Shown piece by piece: positions 43,590 through 53,900 of a stretch of 64,000 nucleotides of DNA. The notes below the pieces were generated by a model. The model saw only the letters and a program-made list of their open reading frames with translations, searched no databases and had not been told where the DNA came from. Source of the stretch: Paenibacillus taichungensis (GTDB lineage Bacteria > Bacillota > Bacilli > Paenibacillales > Paenibacillaceae). The DNA is taken from the NCBI RefSeq assembly GCF_013359905.1, contig NZ_JABMCC010000118.1:682001-746000 (forward strand), given 5' to 3'. Positions within the stretch are counted from its first letter, which is position 1. Each line of letters begins with the position of its first letter. The translations under genes and the position numbers were made by a program.

Positions 43590-44618
43590 TTATCGTGGTG
43601 CGGGTCCAGTACTTTGGCGGACAACAAGCTCTGGTTGCAGAATGGTCTGTTTCTTCGGATTAGCCTGATTAATCAGTTCATGCAGCTTGTCCACGGCCAG
43701 CTTGCCCAGCTGATACGTATTCTGGGACACAGTCGTCAGTTCCGGTATAACGGCACTTGCGAGCGGCGTATCATCAAAACCGACAATGGAAATATCCTTC
43801 GGAATCGATAAGCCATGCTCAATGGTCGCCTTAATCGCACCAATCGCCGTGTAGTCGTTCACGCAGATCACCGCAGTTGGAGGGTTTCCACGGTCCAGCA
43901 GCTTAGACATCTCCCGTTTGCCATCTTCAATGGAGAAGCTTCCAAGCAGTTGACGCTCTTTCGGAATTTCGAGTCCATGCTCACGCAGTTTTTTCTGAAT
44001 GGCCTTGACCTTAACCATCGTGGTGGACAACTCCTTCAAACCGCCCACAAAAGCAATATCCCGATGTCCCAGTTCGAGCAAATGTTCAGCAGCCAAAACG
44101 GCTCCCGCTCCTTCATCCGTGTACACCCGATGGAATCCGCCTTTGGCAATGTTGCCATTGACCAGCACAATCGGCATACGTTTGCCCATATCAATCAATT
44201 CCTGAGCCATCTCATCCGGACAGACCTGCATGTTGATTCGTCCACCGAGAAAAATAATACCATCTACCCGCTTCTCGCGCAAAATGGACAAATACTCGGA
44301 CTCCCGGCTGTAATCCCCGGCCGTATTGCACAGGAAGAACGTATACCCCAATCCACGTGCCTCGTTCTCAGCCCCCCAGAACACTTCCGGGAAGAACGGA
44401 TTCGTAATGTCTGGCAGGATGATCGCAATGGTTCCCGTCTCTTTCTTGATCAGACTGCGCGCCTGCGCGTTGGGTTGGAACTGGTGTTTTTCAATGATGG
44501 ACATGATCTTCTCCCTTGTGCTTGCACGCACAGGTGCCGTATCATTCAGCACACGGGAGACCGTGGATACGGATACGTTCGCTTCTTTGGCGATGTCATA
44601 TATGGTAATCGGTGTCAT
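43590..44618 (-). CDS. LacI-family transcriptional repressor of the galactan operon
   Basis: About 342 residues from the ATG at 44618 (AAGGATGG upstream). The N-terminal LacI helix-turn-helix is ITIYDIAKEANVSVSTVSRV followed by the hinge LNDTAPVRASTREKIM. The rest is a periplasmic-binding-like effector domain (IAIILPDITNPFFPEVFWGA, RVDGIIFLGGRI, VGFDDTPLASAVIPELTTVS). The 14-bp operator occurs once in front of this gene (44679) and three times in front of the adjacent operon, so it very likely controls both. Inducer is presumably a galacto-oligosaccharide or its product. Confidence 0.95.
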   Translation of the reverse strand: MTPITIYDIAKEANVSVSTVSRVLNDTAPVRASTREKIMSIIEKHQFQPNAQARSLIKKETGTIAIILPDITNPFFPEVFWGAENEARGLGYTFFLCNTAGDYSRESEYLSILREKRVDGIIFLGGRINMQVCPDEMAQELIDMGKRMPIVLVNGNIAKGGFHRVYTDEGAGAVLAAEHLLELGHRDIAFVGGLKELSTTMVKVKAIQKKLREHGLEIPKERQLLGSFSIEDGKREMSKLLDRGNPPTAVICVNDYTAIGAIKATIEHGLSIPKDISIVGFDDTPLASAVIPELTTVSQNTYQLGKLAVDKLHELINQANPKKQTILQPELVVRQSTGPAPR

Positions 44619-44678
44619 ATGTGGAACCATCCTTTTTCTCTAATATTCCTGCTTATCATACCAGATAAGGAATCGGGA

Positions 44679-44692
44679 TGAAATGGGTTTCA
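44679..44692. promoter_or_regulatory. LacI-type operator (autoregulation)
   Basis: TGAAATGGGTTTCA, identical to 43463-43476, lies 61 bases upstream of the repressor start codon. The rest of the gap 44693-44866 shows no gene. Confidence 0.85.
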
Positions 44693-44878
44693 TTCCGAGG
44701 CTCCATCACAGCATCTCTACCGATGATATTCAAGTAATTGAACCATTCGATCGGATGATCCACCAAACTTGTAATTTTCATCGGATTCAGCCTGCTTTCC
44801 CTTCTATTTCACACCATTGTTCCATATATTAGATTGTAAGCGAATTCATAAGGTGATTAGAGGAGTGTGAACGACGTT

Positions 44879-45241
44879 ATGATCATTCAGGTCAGTCCGC
44901 TGGCAGAATCAAGACTTAACGCGATGCTGGGAGATCGGCCGGGCTATTTCAAGCTGTTTTATGACACCGATGGATGCGGATGTGATGGTACTGCTGTGCT
45001 TCTGATCGTTAACGAGCCGGACAGTGATGACATTCGGATTGAATCCGATTCGCTTCCTTTCCTTATCAACAAACAGCAACAGATCTATTTCGAGCCTTGC
45101 CTTCGCCTGCAATCAGAGAACAGTTTCCCTTCCTACCGATTGAGCAGTGATTCCATGATCTACGGCAATCATGTCAAAGCCCATGATCTTCGGGATACCG
45201 CAGACACTTCGCCGCAGCCGCTCAGTTGGTTCGTACGATAA
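44879..45241 (+). CDS. HesB/IscA-like (Fe-S biogenesis domain) protein
   Basis: About 120 residues from the ATG at 44879 (an in-frame GTG at 44867 is possible; AGGAG at 44861 is far from the ATG and too near the GTG). The fold-typical opening MIIQVSPLAESRLNAMLGDR is followed by FKLFYDTDGCGCDGTAVLLI. Canonical A-type carriers use three separated cysteines; here a CGC pair and a lone Cys (FEPCLRLQ) occur, as in YqkB-like branches. Metal or cluster binding is therefore uncertain. Single gene with a strong terminator. Confidence 0.82.
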   Translation: MIIQVSPLAESRLNAMLGDRPGYFKLFYDTDGCGCDGTAVLLIVNEPDSDDIRIESDSLPFLINKQQQIYFEPCLRLQSENSFPSYRLSSDSMIYGNHVKAHDLRDTADTSPQPLSWFVR

Positions 45242-45264
45242 AAGTTAGAAAATATGGACCTACG

Positions 45265-45310
45265 AAAAAACCTCCCAACCCTTGAAACTTAACGGGCTGG
45301 GAGGTTTTTT
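45265..45310. terminator. Bidirectional terminator
   Basis: AAAAAACCTCCCA and TGGGAGGTTTTTT form a long stem with T-runs on both strands, between the convergent HesB-like and chemoreceptor genes. Confidence 0.93.
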
Positions 45311-45414
45311 CTTTGTTTGTTTTTGTATGGCCTGCACCAGTTGTGCGACTGGAAAGTTATCTCTAGGACCAATCGCAGCATACCGGATCTTATCAAATGA
45401 CATCATGCGCTTAT

Positions 45415-47472
45415 TTACTTTGTTTTGAATCGGGATGATGCTTCTACAAGCTGTTTGGTCAATCCATCGATGGTCTGTACCATCTCTGACAGATGCTCGG
45501 TCATACCTGACTGTTCCTCCATCGTCGCGGTTACTTCCTCCACGGATGCAGACACTTCTTCACCCGAAGCAGATAAGTTCTGAGCAGCTCCAATGACGTC
45601 ATCCTTATCCCGTTCAATGGATTCAATCTCAGAGGCAATGGCCTGAACCTGGTCCATCATTTCATTCATATTTTGGGTGACAAAATTGAACGTTTCCTTG
45701 GTCTGGCCTACACTGCTCTTATGCTGTTCTGCAATCGCCTCAATGGCTTGTACGCTCCGGTTATTCTGCTCGACATGATCAATCGTCTGCATCACAATCC
45801 GGCTGATATCCTCCGATTGGGCTGTGGTCTGCTCCGCCAGTTTGCGGATCTCCGATGCAACTACGGCGAAGCCACGTCCGTGCTCACCCGCCCTAGCGGC
45901 TTCAATGGAGGCATTAAGTGCAAGCAGTTTCGTCTGATTCGCAATTTCGGTTATCGTACCTGTAATTTGGTGAATGCCAGAGGAGCTTTCAGCGAGCTGC
46001 ACTGTGATTTTGGAAATGTTGGCTACTTCGGCCTCGTTCTGTCCGTTCACCGCAATCAACGCATCAATGACCTCATGGTTGTTCTTGAATGCATCCGTAA
46101 TCTCGTCTGCCTTGAGCTTCACTGATTGCGACATCTCATTGACGTTCGCTATTTTATTGCCCACGTTCATGAACTTATCCACGATCGCTTCCGTATCATT
46201 GGCCTGAGATTCCATGGCTCGTGAAATTTCAAACGCCGTTGTCGTTGTTTCGGCAATGGAGGTCGAGGTCTGCTGGGTGGACAGATCCAGTTCGGTTGTA
46301 CTTGTTTTCAGTACGCTGATGGAATGATTCATGCTGGAAATCAGCTGTTGGTTGCCCGCCGCCATCGTGTTAAAGCTGTCCACCAGTTGTTTGAATTCTC
46401 CGCTATATTTGCCCTTAGCCTGCACCGTCAGATCCCCGTCTGCAAGTTGTTGGAACAATGCTGTTAGCCTTGTAATGGGTTTGGTAACCAGTAAGGAGAT
46501 CAGTATTCCTGCGATGATAGACACCGCAATTGCGCTGAACAGGACGATATACATCTGTTTCGCCATTTTCCCTAATGGCTTCTGCACATCACTTAGTTTA
46601 TCTTCAACAATGATGGTCCAATCTGATCTTGGAATTTTGGAATAAAAGATTACTTTGTCTTTTGTGCTAACATCACCTTGTTGCAGTTGCTCATTAGAAG
46701 GCAGATCAATCAGTGACTGATATTCACCAGACTCAAGCTTCTGCCCCGCCATCTTCTCATCCGCCGAATTGAACATTACCGTGCCCACGCGGTCCAGAAT
46801 AATGACTTTTCCCTCTTCATTAATGTTGATGTTCTGAAGCTGATCAACGAAGAACGAGGTTGATGCGGTAGATACGAGTACACCCTCCACTTGTTTGTTT
46901 TCATCGTAGATCGGCATTGCAAAAGCAGTACCCAGCGTACCCAGTGACTTGGAGATAACCCCTTCACTAATTACATTCTGGCCTTGAACCGCCTGTTGAA
47001 AATACGCACGATCTGCACGTTCTCCCCCGAGGGCTTCAGGATCGTTCGCTGCAACGACGATGCCTTTCCGGTCCAGCAATATGATATTGCTGTTGCCTTC
47101 CATCCCTGCGAGGCTGTCCGCCAATATACCATTGGACTTATCCACGAGTTCACTATTTTCCGAGAAAAAGACATCATCATTCTGTCCTTCGCTATTTCGA
47201 ATCTCCAGCAATTCCTGAAATGTGCCATGTGTTGTAATCAGGAACGTGGACTGTTCTTCCAACGTTAGTGAAGTGAGCAAGCCCGCACCAATCCGGTCAG
47301 AGGTTGCTTTAATCTCATCCTTGCTTTTGTCGAGGGTAATCACTGCTGCTACAGTGTAAGATAATACCGCAGTTACCGCCAATACGAGGGTTACCAGTAA
47401 ACTGATCATTAGCGGCAATTTGACTCTGAACGACATGTTGATCATGCGTTCTCTCGCCTTCGCGAATACCAA
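45415..47472 (-). CDS. Methyl-accepting chemotaxis protein with double Cache sensor
   Basis: Up to 685 residues: TTG 47472 has AAGGTGG six bases upstream; an ATG at 47445 (MINMSFRVK) is the alternative. Membrane segment at about 17-40, extracellular dCache-type sensor at about 45-300 (ILLDRKGIVVAANDPEALGG, GTAFAMPIYDENKQVEGVLV), second membrane segment at about 312-332 and HAMP (ITRLTALFQQLADGDLTVQA). The signalling hairpin centres on AARAGEHGRGFAVVASEIRK. It senses a small molecule and controls CheA. No che genes adjoin. Confidence 0.95.
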   Translation of the reverse strand: MVFAKARERMINMSFRVKLPLMISLLVTLVLAVTAVLSYTVAAVITLDKSKDEIKATSDRIGAGLLTSLTLEEQSTFLITTHGTFQELLEIRNSEGQNDDVFFSENSELVDKSNGILADSLAGMEGNSNIILLDRKGIVVAANDPEALGGERADRAYFQQAVQGQNVISEGVISKSLGTLGTAFAMPIYDENKQVEGVLVSTASTSFFVDQLQNININEEGKVIILDRVGTVMFNSADEKMAGQKLESGEYQSLIDLPSNEQLQQGDVSTKDKVIFYSKIPRSDWTIIVEDKLSDVQKPLGKMAKQMYIVLFSAIAVSIIAGILISLLVTKPITRLTALFQQLADGDLTVQAKGKYSGEFKQLVDSFNTMAAGNQQLISSMNHSISVLKTSTTELDLSTQQTSTSIAETTTTAFEISRAMESQANDTEAIVDKFMNVGNKIANVNEMSQSVKLKADEITDAFKNNHEVIDALIAVNGQNEAEVANISKITVQLAESSSGIHQITGTITEIANQTKLLALNASIEAARAGEHGRGFAVVASEIRKLAEQTTAQSEDISRIVMQTIDHVEQNNRSVQAIEAIAEQHKSSVGQTKETFNFVTQNMNEMMDQVQAIASEIESIERDKDDVIGAAQNLSASGEEVSASVEEVTATMEEQSGMTEHLSEMVQTIDGLTKQLVEASSRFKTK

Positions 47473-47733
47473 ATGAATCCACCTTCCATTTCATCCTTGA
47501 TTGTGTCCAATATTGTATGGGTTAACTTTATATCGGTAGATATCAATCAATTATTCAGCAGGAACAACGTTTGAACTGAAAATGTTTTTTTAAAACTCAT
47601 ATTCATCTAAATAAAAATATAACTATATGTAACTAGTATTATATTTTTTTTCATTTACTCCATTTGTAAAATAAAGGTATAATTCACTTTGAATTCATCT
47701 ATCGTTTCTTTTAGTGAAAAGGGTGCAAAGATA

Positions 47734-48750
47734 ATGAAAAGAACAATCTTACCCAACCAATTTATTGCAGTCGTAATAACTTTACTTCTCTTCATTGCAG
47801 GGTGTGGTCCAGAAGAAGAAGCACATGAATATCTCTCAATTACAAACACGGAATATGTTAATGGAACAGATACCGATGATGGTATGATCATGAGAGTATA
47901 CACATACGACATCCAAACGAAGGCTCTAACTAAACTATCTGATTTACCTTATACCTCACAATATCCCTTAACTGTAGCTTCCTTAGCAAATGACACCATC
48001 TATTATTCAGGAGTTGGAAAAGATAAGGGTGACGAGTTGTTTTCCTATGATATTCAGGCACAAAAGACTCAACAATTAAGCACAGGCTTATTTGCAATTA
48101 ATTCAATTATTCCAGATACCGTTGATCATACTTTGGTTATGGCTGCTGTTAAAAAGGGAGAGCGTCCTGTCAAAGTCATTTTCTTTGATCAGAAAACACA
48201 AGAGATGAACATCTTGAATGACGATGATTTGGATACAACTACATGGGATATTTCGTTTAACCCAGAAACGAGTAAAACCTATGCCATCCAATATTCTGAA
48301 GAAGAGCAGTATATTCATATGGAGCAGTCCAATAAGGCGCAAACACCGATGGTCCCTCCAAACCATAGCATCATTGAAATAGATCCTATTTCCATGCAGA
48401 CCCGTAAGGTCATTGAACTGCATGAGGAACAGATCTTAACTCTGTCCGCACGTGCAGAACAGATCATGATTGCCACAGCAAAACACATCAATAAATATCC
48501 CATTGAATACAGTATGGTGAATATCAGAACAGGCGAAAGAACGAAAATGTCCCTTCCTATCAAAGCCAGCAGCGAATTGTACTTATCCAAAGATGGACGA
48601 GGTTTTTATTTCCTTGGGGAATATGTAGATGCAAACGTCAAACATGAACGGGGAATCTATTACTATGATTTGAAAACGCAACAATTCGAAGAGGTATTTC
48701 TTCAAAAAGAGGGATTCATTAATAATTTTATACTTCTATCGAATCCATAA
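47734..48750 (+). CDS. Lipoprotein with beta-propeller-like repeats, unknown function
   Basis: This 338-residue protein starts at ATG 47734 (AAAGGGTG upstream; codons further upstream lack a site). Lipobox FIAGCGPEEE (Cys near 24). The body has repeating strands of the kind seen in propellers (MRVYTYDIQTKALTKLSDLP, ELFSYDIQAQKTQQLSTGLF, IYYYDLKTQQFEEVFLQKEG). AT-richer than the genes to its left. I do not recognise a specific family. It stands alone after a 260-base AT-rich gap (47473-47733) in which I see no gene. Confidence 0.75.
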   Translation: MKRTILPNQFIAVVITLLLFIAGCGPEEEAHEYLSITNTEYVNGTDTDDGMIMRVYTYDIQTKALTKLSDLPYTSQYPLTVASLANDTIYYSGVGKDKGDELFSYDIQAQKTQQLSTGLFAINSIIPDTVDHTLVMAAVKKGERPVKVIFFDQKTQEMNILNDDDLDTTTWDISFNPETSKTYAIQYSEEEQYIHMEQSNKAQTPMVPPNHSIIEIDPISMQTRKVIELHEEQILTLSARAEQIMIATAKHINKYPIEYSMVNIRTGERTKMSLPIKASSELYLSKDGRGFYFLGEYVDANVKHERGIYYYDLKTQQFEEVFLQKEGFINNFILLSNP

Positions 48751-48796
48751 TCATTCCGTAATTAGGTCTTCACAAAAACAATAGCAAATAGGGACG

Positions 48797-48875
48797 TTGC
48801 TGAGAAACACAGGAATGCTCTTGTAGAGTGGGCTCACCAATAAGGTGCTTGTTTCACTTGTAATTACAGCGAAGC
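48797..48875 (+). other. Possible structured RNA leader of the kinase-like gene
   Basis: TTGCTG (48799-48804) can pair with CAGCGA to close a region holding CTCT-tgt-AGAG and AGTG-ggct-CACC-aataa-GGTG-cttgttt-CACT. It lies in the 166-base gap before the next gene. No known riboswitch class was recognised. Confidence 0.3.
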
Positions 48876-48916
48876 TTGGTAAGCTACTTAACTAATAAGC
48901 AGGAAGGAGCAATCAG

Positions 48917-49873
48917 ATGAGTAAGGAATCAATCACAGTACAAGTATTAATAAAACAAACCATCCATCAGTATGTCTCATCGGATGCTCACATCCTAAGC
49001 ATGGAAAGTAACCCTATCCAATTGGGACTTCAGGCCGTGGAATTGCTTCGACATCATATTGAATTCCTAGTCAATGGAGTGCAAAAGAACATTTCTGTCA
49101 TTACGAAGAAAGCCACGTTCATAGAACGCTCTGCATTGACCAGATTATTTTCACAAGGCGCGAATGTGCCATTTAGTCTAACAAGTGAGCCTCATACTGA
49201 AGATCGCAGCTTGATCTGCATTCAGGATGTGGACTACCAAACCGATTATAGCCATCTGGATATGGATCTGCTTCAGAATAAAGAATTACGAGCGCTGGCT
49301 TACATACATGGAACGAATATGGGGTTAAAAAAAGAAATGCCCTGGATACCCACTGTGGATCGGAATCATATCTTCGGCATGATGGAAAATCGTTGGAGAC
49401 CTTCGTGGAACGCCGCCATAGAAAACCCAGCATTCATTGCGGAATTTGGATTACCAATCATATCGGAAATTGAAGCTCTAGCCAGTACCATCGTAGATGA
49501 TCTTGAAGTTCTGATCAGAGATGAACATATGCATACGATGATCCATAATGATCTGAATCCCGGAAACGTACTGGTACATAACAATAAGGATGTCTATTTT
49601 ATTGATTGGGAGGAAGCACGGTATGGCTCCCTGTTCTTCGATATTCCTCTGCGTTGTAGCCATATGAGACAAGTAGACATCTATCGGGAGGCCCTAAGTT
49701 CCCACGGATACGATATTCCTCAAGATCAATTCGAAAAGTATTTCTCCCTGGCATCCCGATACCTCGGCATCCGCTATATGAGTTGGAACCTTGGGGTATG
49801 GGAACAACACTCATATGCAAAAGACGACTTAAAAAAGTATATGAAGATGGTAACTCAACCTTTGTTCTCCTAA
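48917..49873 (+). CDS. Aminoglycoside/choline-kinase-like phosphotransferase (APH fold)
   Basis: This 318-residue cytoplasmic protein starts at ATG 48917 with GGAAGGAG seven bases upstream. Catalytic loop HTMIHNDLNPGNVLVHNNKD (Asp and Asn as in APH enzymes) and metal-binding YFIDWEEARYGSLFFDIPLR are clear. The N-terminal lobe (30-130) is divergent: ISVITKKATFIERSALTRLF. The APH superfamily (PF01636) includes antibiotic, choline, thiamine and homoserine kinases; nothing in the neighbourhood decides the substrate. Resistance should not be assumed. Confidence 0.85.
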   Translation: MSKESITVQVLIKQTIHQYVSSDAHILSMESNPIQLGLQAVELLRHHIEFLVNGVQKNISVITKKATFIERSALTRLFSQGANVPFSLTSEPHTEDRSLICIQDVDYQTDYSHLDMDLLQNKELRALAYIHGTNMGLKKEMPWIPTVDRNHIFGMMENRWRPSWNAAIENPAFIAEFGLPIISEIEALASTIVDDLEVLIRDEHMHTMIHNDLNPGNVLVHNNKDVYFIDWEEARYGSLFFDIPLRCSHMRQVDIYREALSSHGYDIPQDQFEKYFSLASRYLGIRYMSWNLGVWEQHSYAKDDLKKYMKMVTQPLFS

Positions 49874-49923
49874 TCCCCCTCATTCCAGTTTAAGCATAAG
49901 ATGAATTCACAGTTTTGCCGGAC

Positions 49924-49958
49924 AAAAAAGCTCCTGCCACCAGAAGTGACAGGAGCTT
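49924..49958 (-). terminator. Terminator of the amidohydrolase/GNAT-fusion operon
   Basis: On the minus strand AAGCTCCTGTCA pairs with TGGCAGGAGCTT (one G-T pair) and runs into TTTTGTC. Confidence 0.85.
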
Positions 49959-50042
49959 ACATTATAGGGATTCAGCATGAACATCATATGCTTCCACGAC
50001 CTACATGGCATACATTTTTCTCAGATAATTATGAACTGGTGC

Positions 50043-50921
50043 TTAACCCAGATCTGCAATTCGCTGTTTAATGCGCGGAAATAAACCAAAAGCATTCTCG
50101 TAGAATACCTTCTCATGATGCTGCTCCGGCACAAGTCGACGGACGAATTCTGCATACAGATCGATCGGCGCGAGCGGCCAGTCGGTTCCGAACAGCATTT
50201 TCTCGTAATGATCCGAATACACAAGCGCCCGGCGGAAATGATCCATGAACAAGGGTTCGCTCATAAACCGTTCAAAATGGGGCCGATCACCGACAACAAG
50301 GCCTGACAAATCTGCGTAAACGTTCGGATTTTTCGCCACGACTTCAGCGGCATCCATCACCCAAGGATCACCCAAATGACAGATCATAAAATTCACGCCG
50401 CGCTGTTGAAAAGCTAATTCGTCTACGGTCAGCGGATGTGCATACTTGAGCAATCCATTCATCGAGTACGTATCTCCTGTATGAATGACCACCGGCACGT
50501 TATACTTGGCTGCCAGTTCATAGACCGGTGTGTAGATTTTGTCATACACGTAGTGATGATAGTACCCCGCATATAGTTTAATTCCGGCTACCTCAGGAGC
50601 TTGTAATCGTGCTTCAATCCGGTCCAGCTCGGCCTGAGCGTTATCACCACCAAGGTGGTTTGGATTAATGCCGACGCATTCCATGAGGAATGAAGGAACC
50701 GTTTCTTCCAAATCAAGTCCCATCGGGTTGGGAGAACTGGAATCCGGGAATGCTCCCTTTGTCTGCTCCGTAACCCCCATTCCGATGCCAAGAATCACGT
50801 CGTTCTTATCAAACTCCGCCTTGAGGCCAGCGGCAGAATAATCCACTTTCGATAAATCTATCGCCGTTCGATGAAAGCTGTCGATGTCCGACAGATGAAT
50901 GTGAATATCAATAATCGGCAT
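50043..50921 (-). CDS. Amidohydrolase-2 family enzyme coupled to the GNAT fusion gene
   Basis: About 292 residues from the ATG at 50921, with AAAGGAGG six bases upstream and one base after the upstream stop. Metal ligands: MPIIDIHIHLSD, VVIHTGDTYSMNG, FMICHLGDPWVMDAAEVVAK, NVYADLSGL and catalytic Asp in MLFGTDWPLAPIDLY. A different branch from the enzyme at 31544. The tight linkage to the 1050-residue GNAT fusion protein suggests a joint pathway. Substrate unknown. Confidence 0.88.
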   Translation of the reverse strand: MPIIDIHIHLSDIDSFHRTAIDLSKVDYSAAGLKAEFDKNDVILGIGMGVTEQTKGAFPDSSSPNPMGLDLEETVPSFLMECVGINPNHLGGDNAQAELDRIEARLQAPEVAGIKLYAGYYHHYVYDKIYTPVYELAAKYNVPVVIHTGDTYSMNGLLKYAHPLTVDELAFQQRGVNFMICHLGDPWVMDAAEVVAKNPNVYADLSGLVVGDRPHFERFMSEPLFMDHFRRALVYSDHYEKMLFGTDWPLAPIDLYAEFVRRLVPEQHHEKVFYENAFGLFPRIKQRIADLG

Positions 50922-50922
50922 G

Positions 50923-53900
50923 TTAAGCCTCCTTTTCACCTTTTGAAGTTGCAAAGTTTAGCTGCAGAAGGCCTCGTACATCCTCTGGATTCAGAGGAGT
51001 TTGCCCCAAAATCAGATAGGTCGGCTCTGTCCAGACCGTTTCCCCGTTCAGCAGTGGCAGATTGTGATACACATTGTGACCAAGCACCACATTGTTCACA
51101 AACCCCGCAGCATTCTGATTAGGGTAACGATTCACTGCATGCAGCATGTCTTTACGCGAAACTGCTCCCATTCGCAAGAAACCCTTGGACTGAAGATATC
51201 CGTCTACCTTTCCTAGAGGATACCGCCCTTGCTCTGGATGTTCCAGCCAACCATCAGCAAAGACTGGCGAGGGTTTGAAGAAATGTTCCTCGGCTAGCGA
51301 GTAATCCAGCGCCAATCCGCTTTCATTCGTAACCGAGTGCAACTCACAGAGAACTGGAACGCCGGGCAGCATGAGGTAATGCTGCTGTACCGTGATTCCC
51401 CGATTCGCTTCATGCTTCTCGATGCGGGTTGTGATCTGAATTCCTTTCCAGACGTTACCGAATTCATCCTTCCGCTCCGTCCAAGCCGCGCTTCTTTGTT
51501 CCAACTGACGGCTGAAACCGTTCATACCAGGGATACCTACACCCAGTCCACCGTACCATGGATTCCACCAGGAACGCGGGGCTGCTTCCGGATACGTGCT
51601 GTCCAGCCATTCTTCACCCTGGTACTTCAAGGAATGCACGACACTTCCGAAACCAGGGGCAGCTGCCATCGAAAGAACTCCGTTGCTCACCGTGTACACA
51701 GGACCTGCTGGACCTTCTTCAATCACGCAATCAACGGCTGTTCCTGTCTGAGGATACCAGAGCGCGGTACGTTCATGAATCCGATCCTCTCCTCGATATA
51801 CGGCCCGAACCTTCCAGCCAAATTCACGTTCTTCTGTCGAATCCTTTTCCTCAGGGGAGAATTCCAATTTAGCGGAGCGCAGGTCCTGCTCTCGATTTAA
51901 TTCCATATCAGCAGCTACGTGCTCTGGTGTGCCACCATTCTGCACGTACAGTTCCAGGTTTCCAGCGAGCGGGACCATCTTCCGTTCAATCAGTTCTGCT
52001 GTCAGCACATCCTGGGCGAACGGATTGCCACCACCCAATGCCAGCTCAAGATGGTTGTCCAGCTTCGGTACAACCGGGCTATGCCGTTTTTGGGCGAAAG
52101 ATCGGAAATCCTGCCATTTGGCAAAGGTATTCAGAGCAAATACGGTCGCCTTCGTTTGCACAACGGCTCCTGCTGGAATACGGCCTAGCTCATGCTGTAA
52201 CCCCAGCGTGTGTTCCGGACGAAGCAGCTTCAGGGAAGGGTCCCAATAGATACCGCAAGCACCGTACTCTTCCTTACAGAACAACCAGTTCTCTGTAATT
52301 TGGGCGCTGTCCCAGTGGCTCGGATCGCCAGAGTACGCATCGCCCATGTCTACATAACGGCCTTGGTACGGGAGAATAAGCCTGTTGCCGAAGAAACCAA
52401 AGTTCGTCATCAAGAACATATTCTCTTCCAGCTCTGCGCTGCGAGTATTCCCAATTTCGTGGTAAAACTCCGCAATTCCGTTAGCAGACAGTTTGACCAC
52501 GGACTTGATCTCTATACCAGGGAAATCTTCCGATTCATACAGTGCTTCGAGAACCTGGTTTTCTCCCTCCGGATAGATGTTGACTTCCTTGGCTTGTTTC
52601 TTGGAAAACTCTTCTGCAAATGGCTTACCCAGCTTCGGATAGGTCCACCAGAACGTGTGGACGGAGCCAGGATATTCAATCCACATGTTGTTCTCTTGCT
52701 TGCTCATATGGAGGGAGAATGCACCGTTCACGGCCACCCACTGTTCCCCGTTTTCCCCACCGTAACGTCCTTGTGTTCCCTTCATTAGAACAGACAGCTT
52801 GGTTGTAAAAGATACTGTTTGTCTATCCGTCGGAACAGCTGTTACCTCTACTTCTCGCGCATAGAGACCATACGAACGCAAGGTAAAGGCTACCGGTACA
52901 GAGGCTTTGCCTTTTGCAGGGACCGTGAGGCGCACCGAACGTTCTGCCCACTCTAGGAATTCTTCTTCTGGCAAGTCAAAAGTGAACTCCGCTTCGGCAT
53001 CAAAATTATTCTCCACGTTCAGGTATAGCTCAGCAGGAATGCCTGTATAGAGCTCTTTCACGGGCAAAGCCGTGTTGATCTTGGCCGGGAATTTCGGGGC
53101 AACGCCCATACGAAACTCGGCTTTTCTGCCACCAATCAGCCATGTGCTTGTTACAACGGGATGGGTCTTATTCTGACTTTGCTCCTCTTGAACCGGATCA
53201 AGGTGGAATTCGCCCTCCACGATTACCGTTTCTCCCGGAGCAACCGCTCTTGCAACGTCCAGCGCAAAACGAATATTTTTGTTGTCCTGACCCTTGATCT
53301 CGAACTTCAGCTCGGATGCTGAGCGGTTCGTGATTCGGTAGCGAACCTTGTATGTGGAACCAAATACGAGATCATGATCGTCGATCTCTGTGGTAATTTC
53401 GTACTCCGGTGTTTCGAGAGCTGTCAGCCCGCGACCCGATTTCTCGAATTCGGCTCGCAAGGAGATATCTCCCTTTTTCCAAGAATAATCAAAGAAATCG
53501 AAACCACGCTCCCGTCGGCCATCCGGCTCGATGACGAGTTCACGGGTGCTATCTTCGTACCAATCCAGCTCCTCAAAATAAGGAGCAAGTGCTTCCGTCT
53601 GCAAGATGGTCGGGATGAAGTTCATCAGATGCACATTTTCATCCTTTTTCTCCCAGAAGAACCCGCATTTCTTGTACATCGGTACAGCCTTGGTGTTACC
53701 TGCCCATGTAAACAGATCCAGGCGAGGCCATCCCGCTTCCACGGTCTTGCGAACGGCATTCAGGATCAGATTACGTCCGACCTTGTAGCCGTGATAATCG
53801 GGGCGCACATTCAACAGCGGTACATAAAGGGCATTCTCGTCATAGCGGTAGTGGGCAAAACTACAGAAGCCAACAACCTCTTTCTCATGAACGGCCAGAA

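Noticed and set aside
43815..44681. 288-codon plus-strand frame opposite the LacI repressor
   Set aside because: Antisense to a complete LacI-family gene and extends into its operator region.
48797..48875. TPP riboswitch in front of the APH-fold kinase
   Set aside because: The words CTGAGA and CAGCGAAG occur, but the conserved ACCTGATC...GGATAATACC part of the THI box is absent.
48917..49873. Aminoglycoside resistance gene
   Set aside because: Only the shared APH catalytic loop is seen; the substrate lobe is divergent and there is no resistance context.
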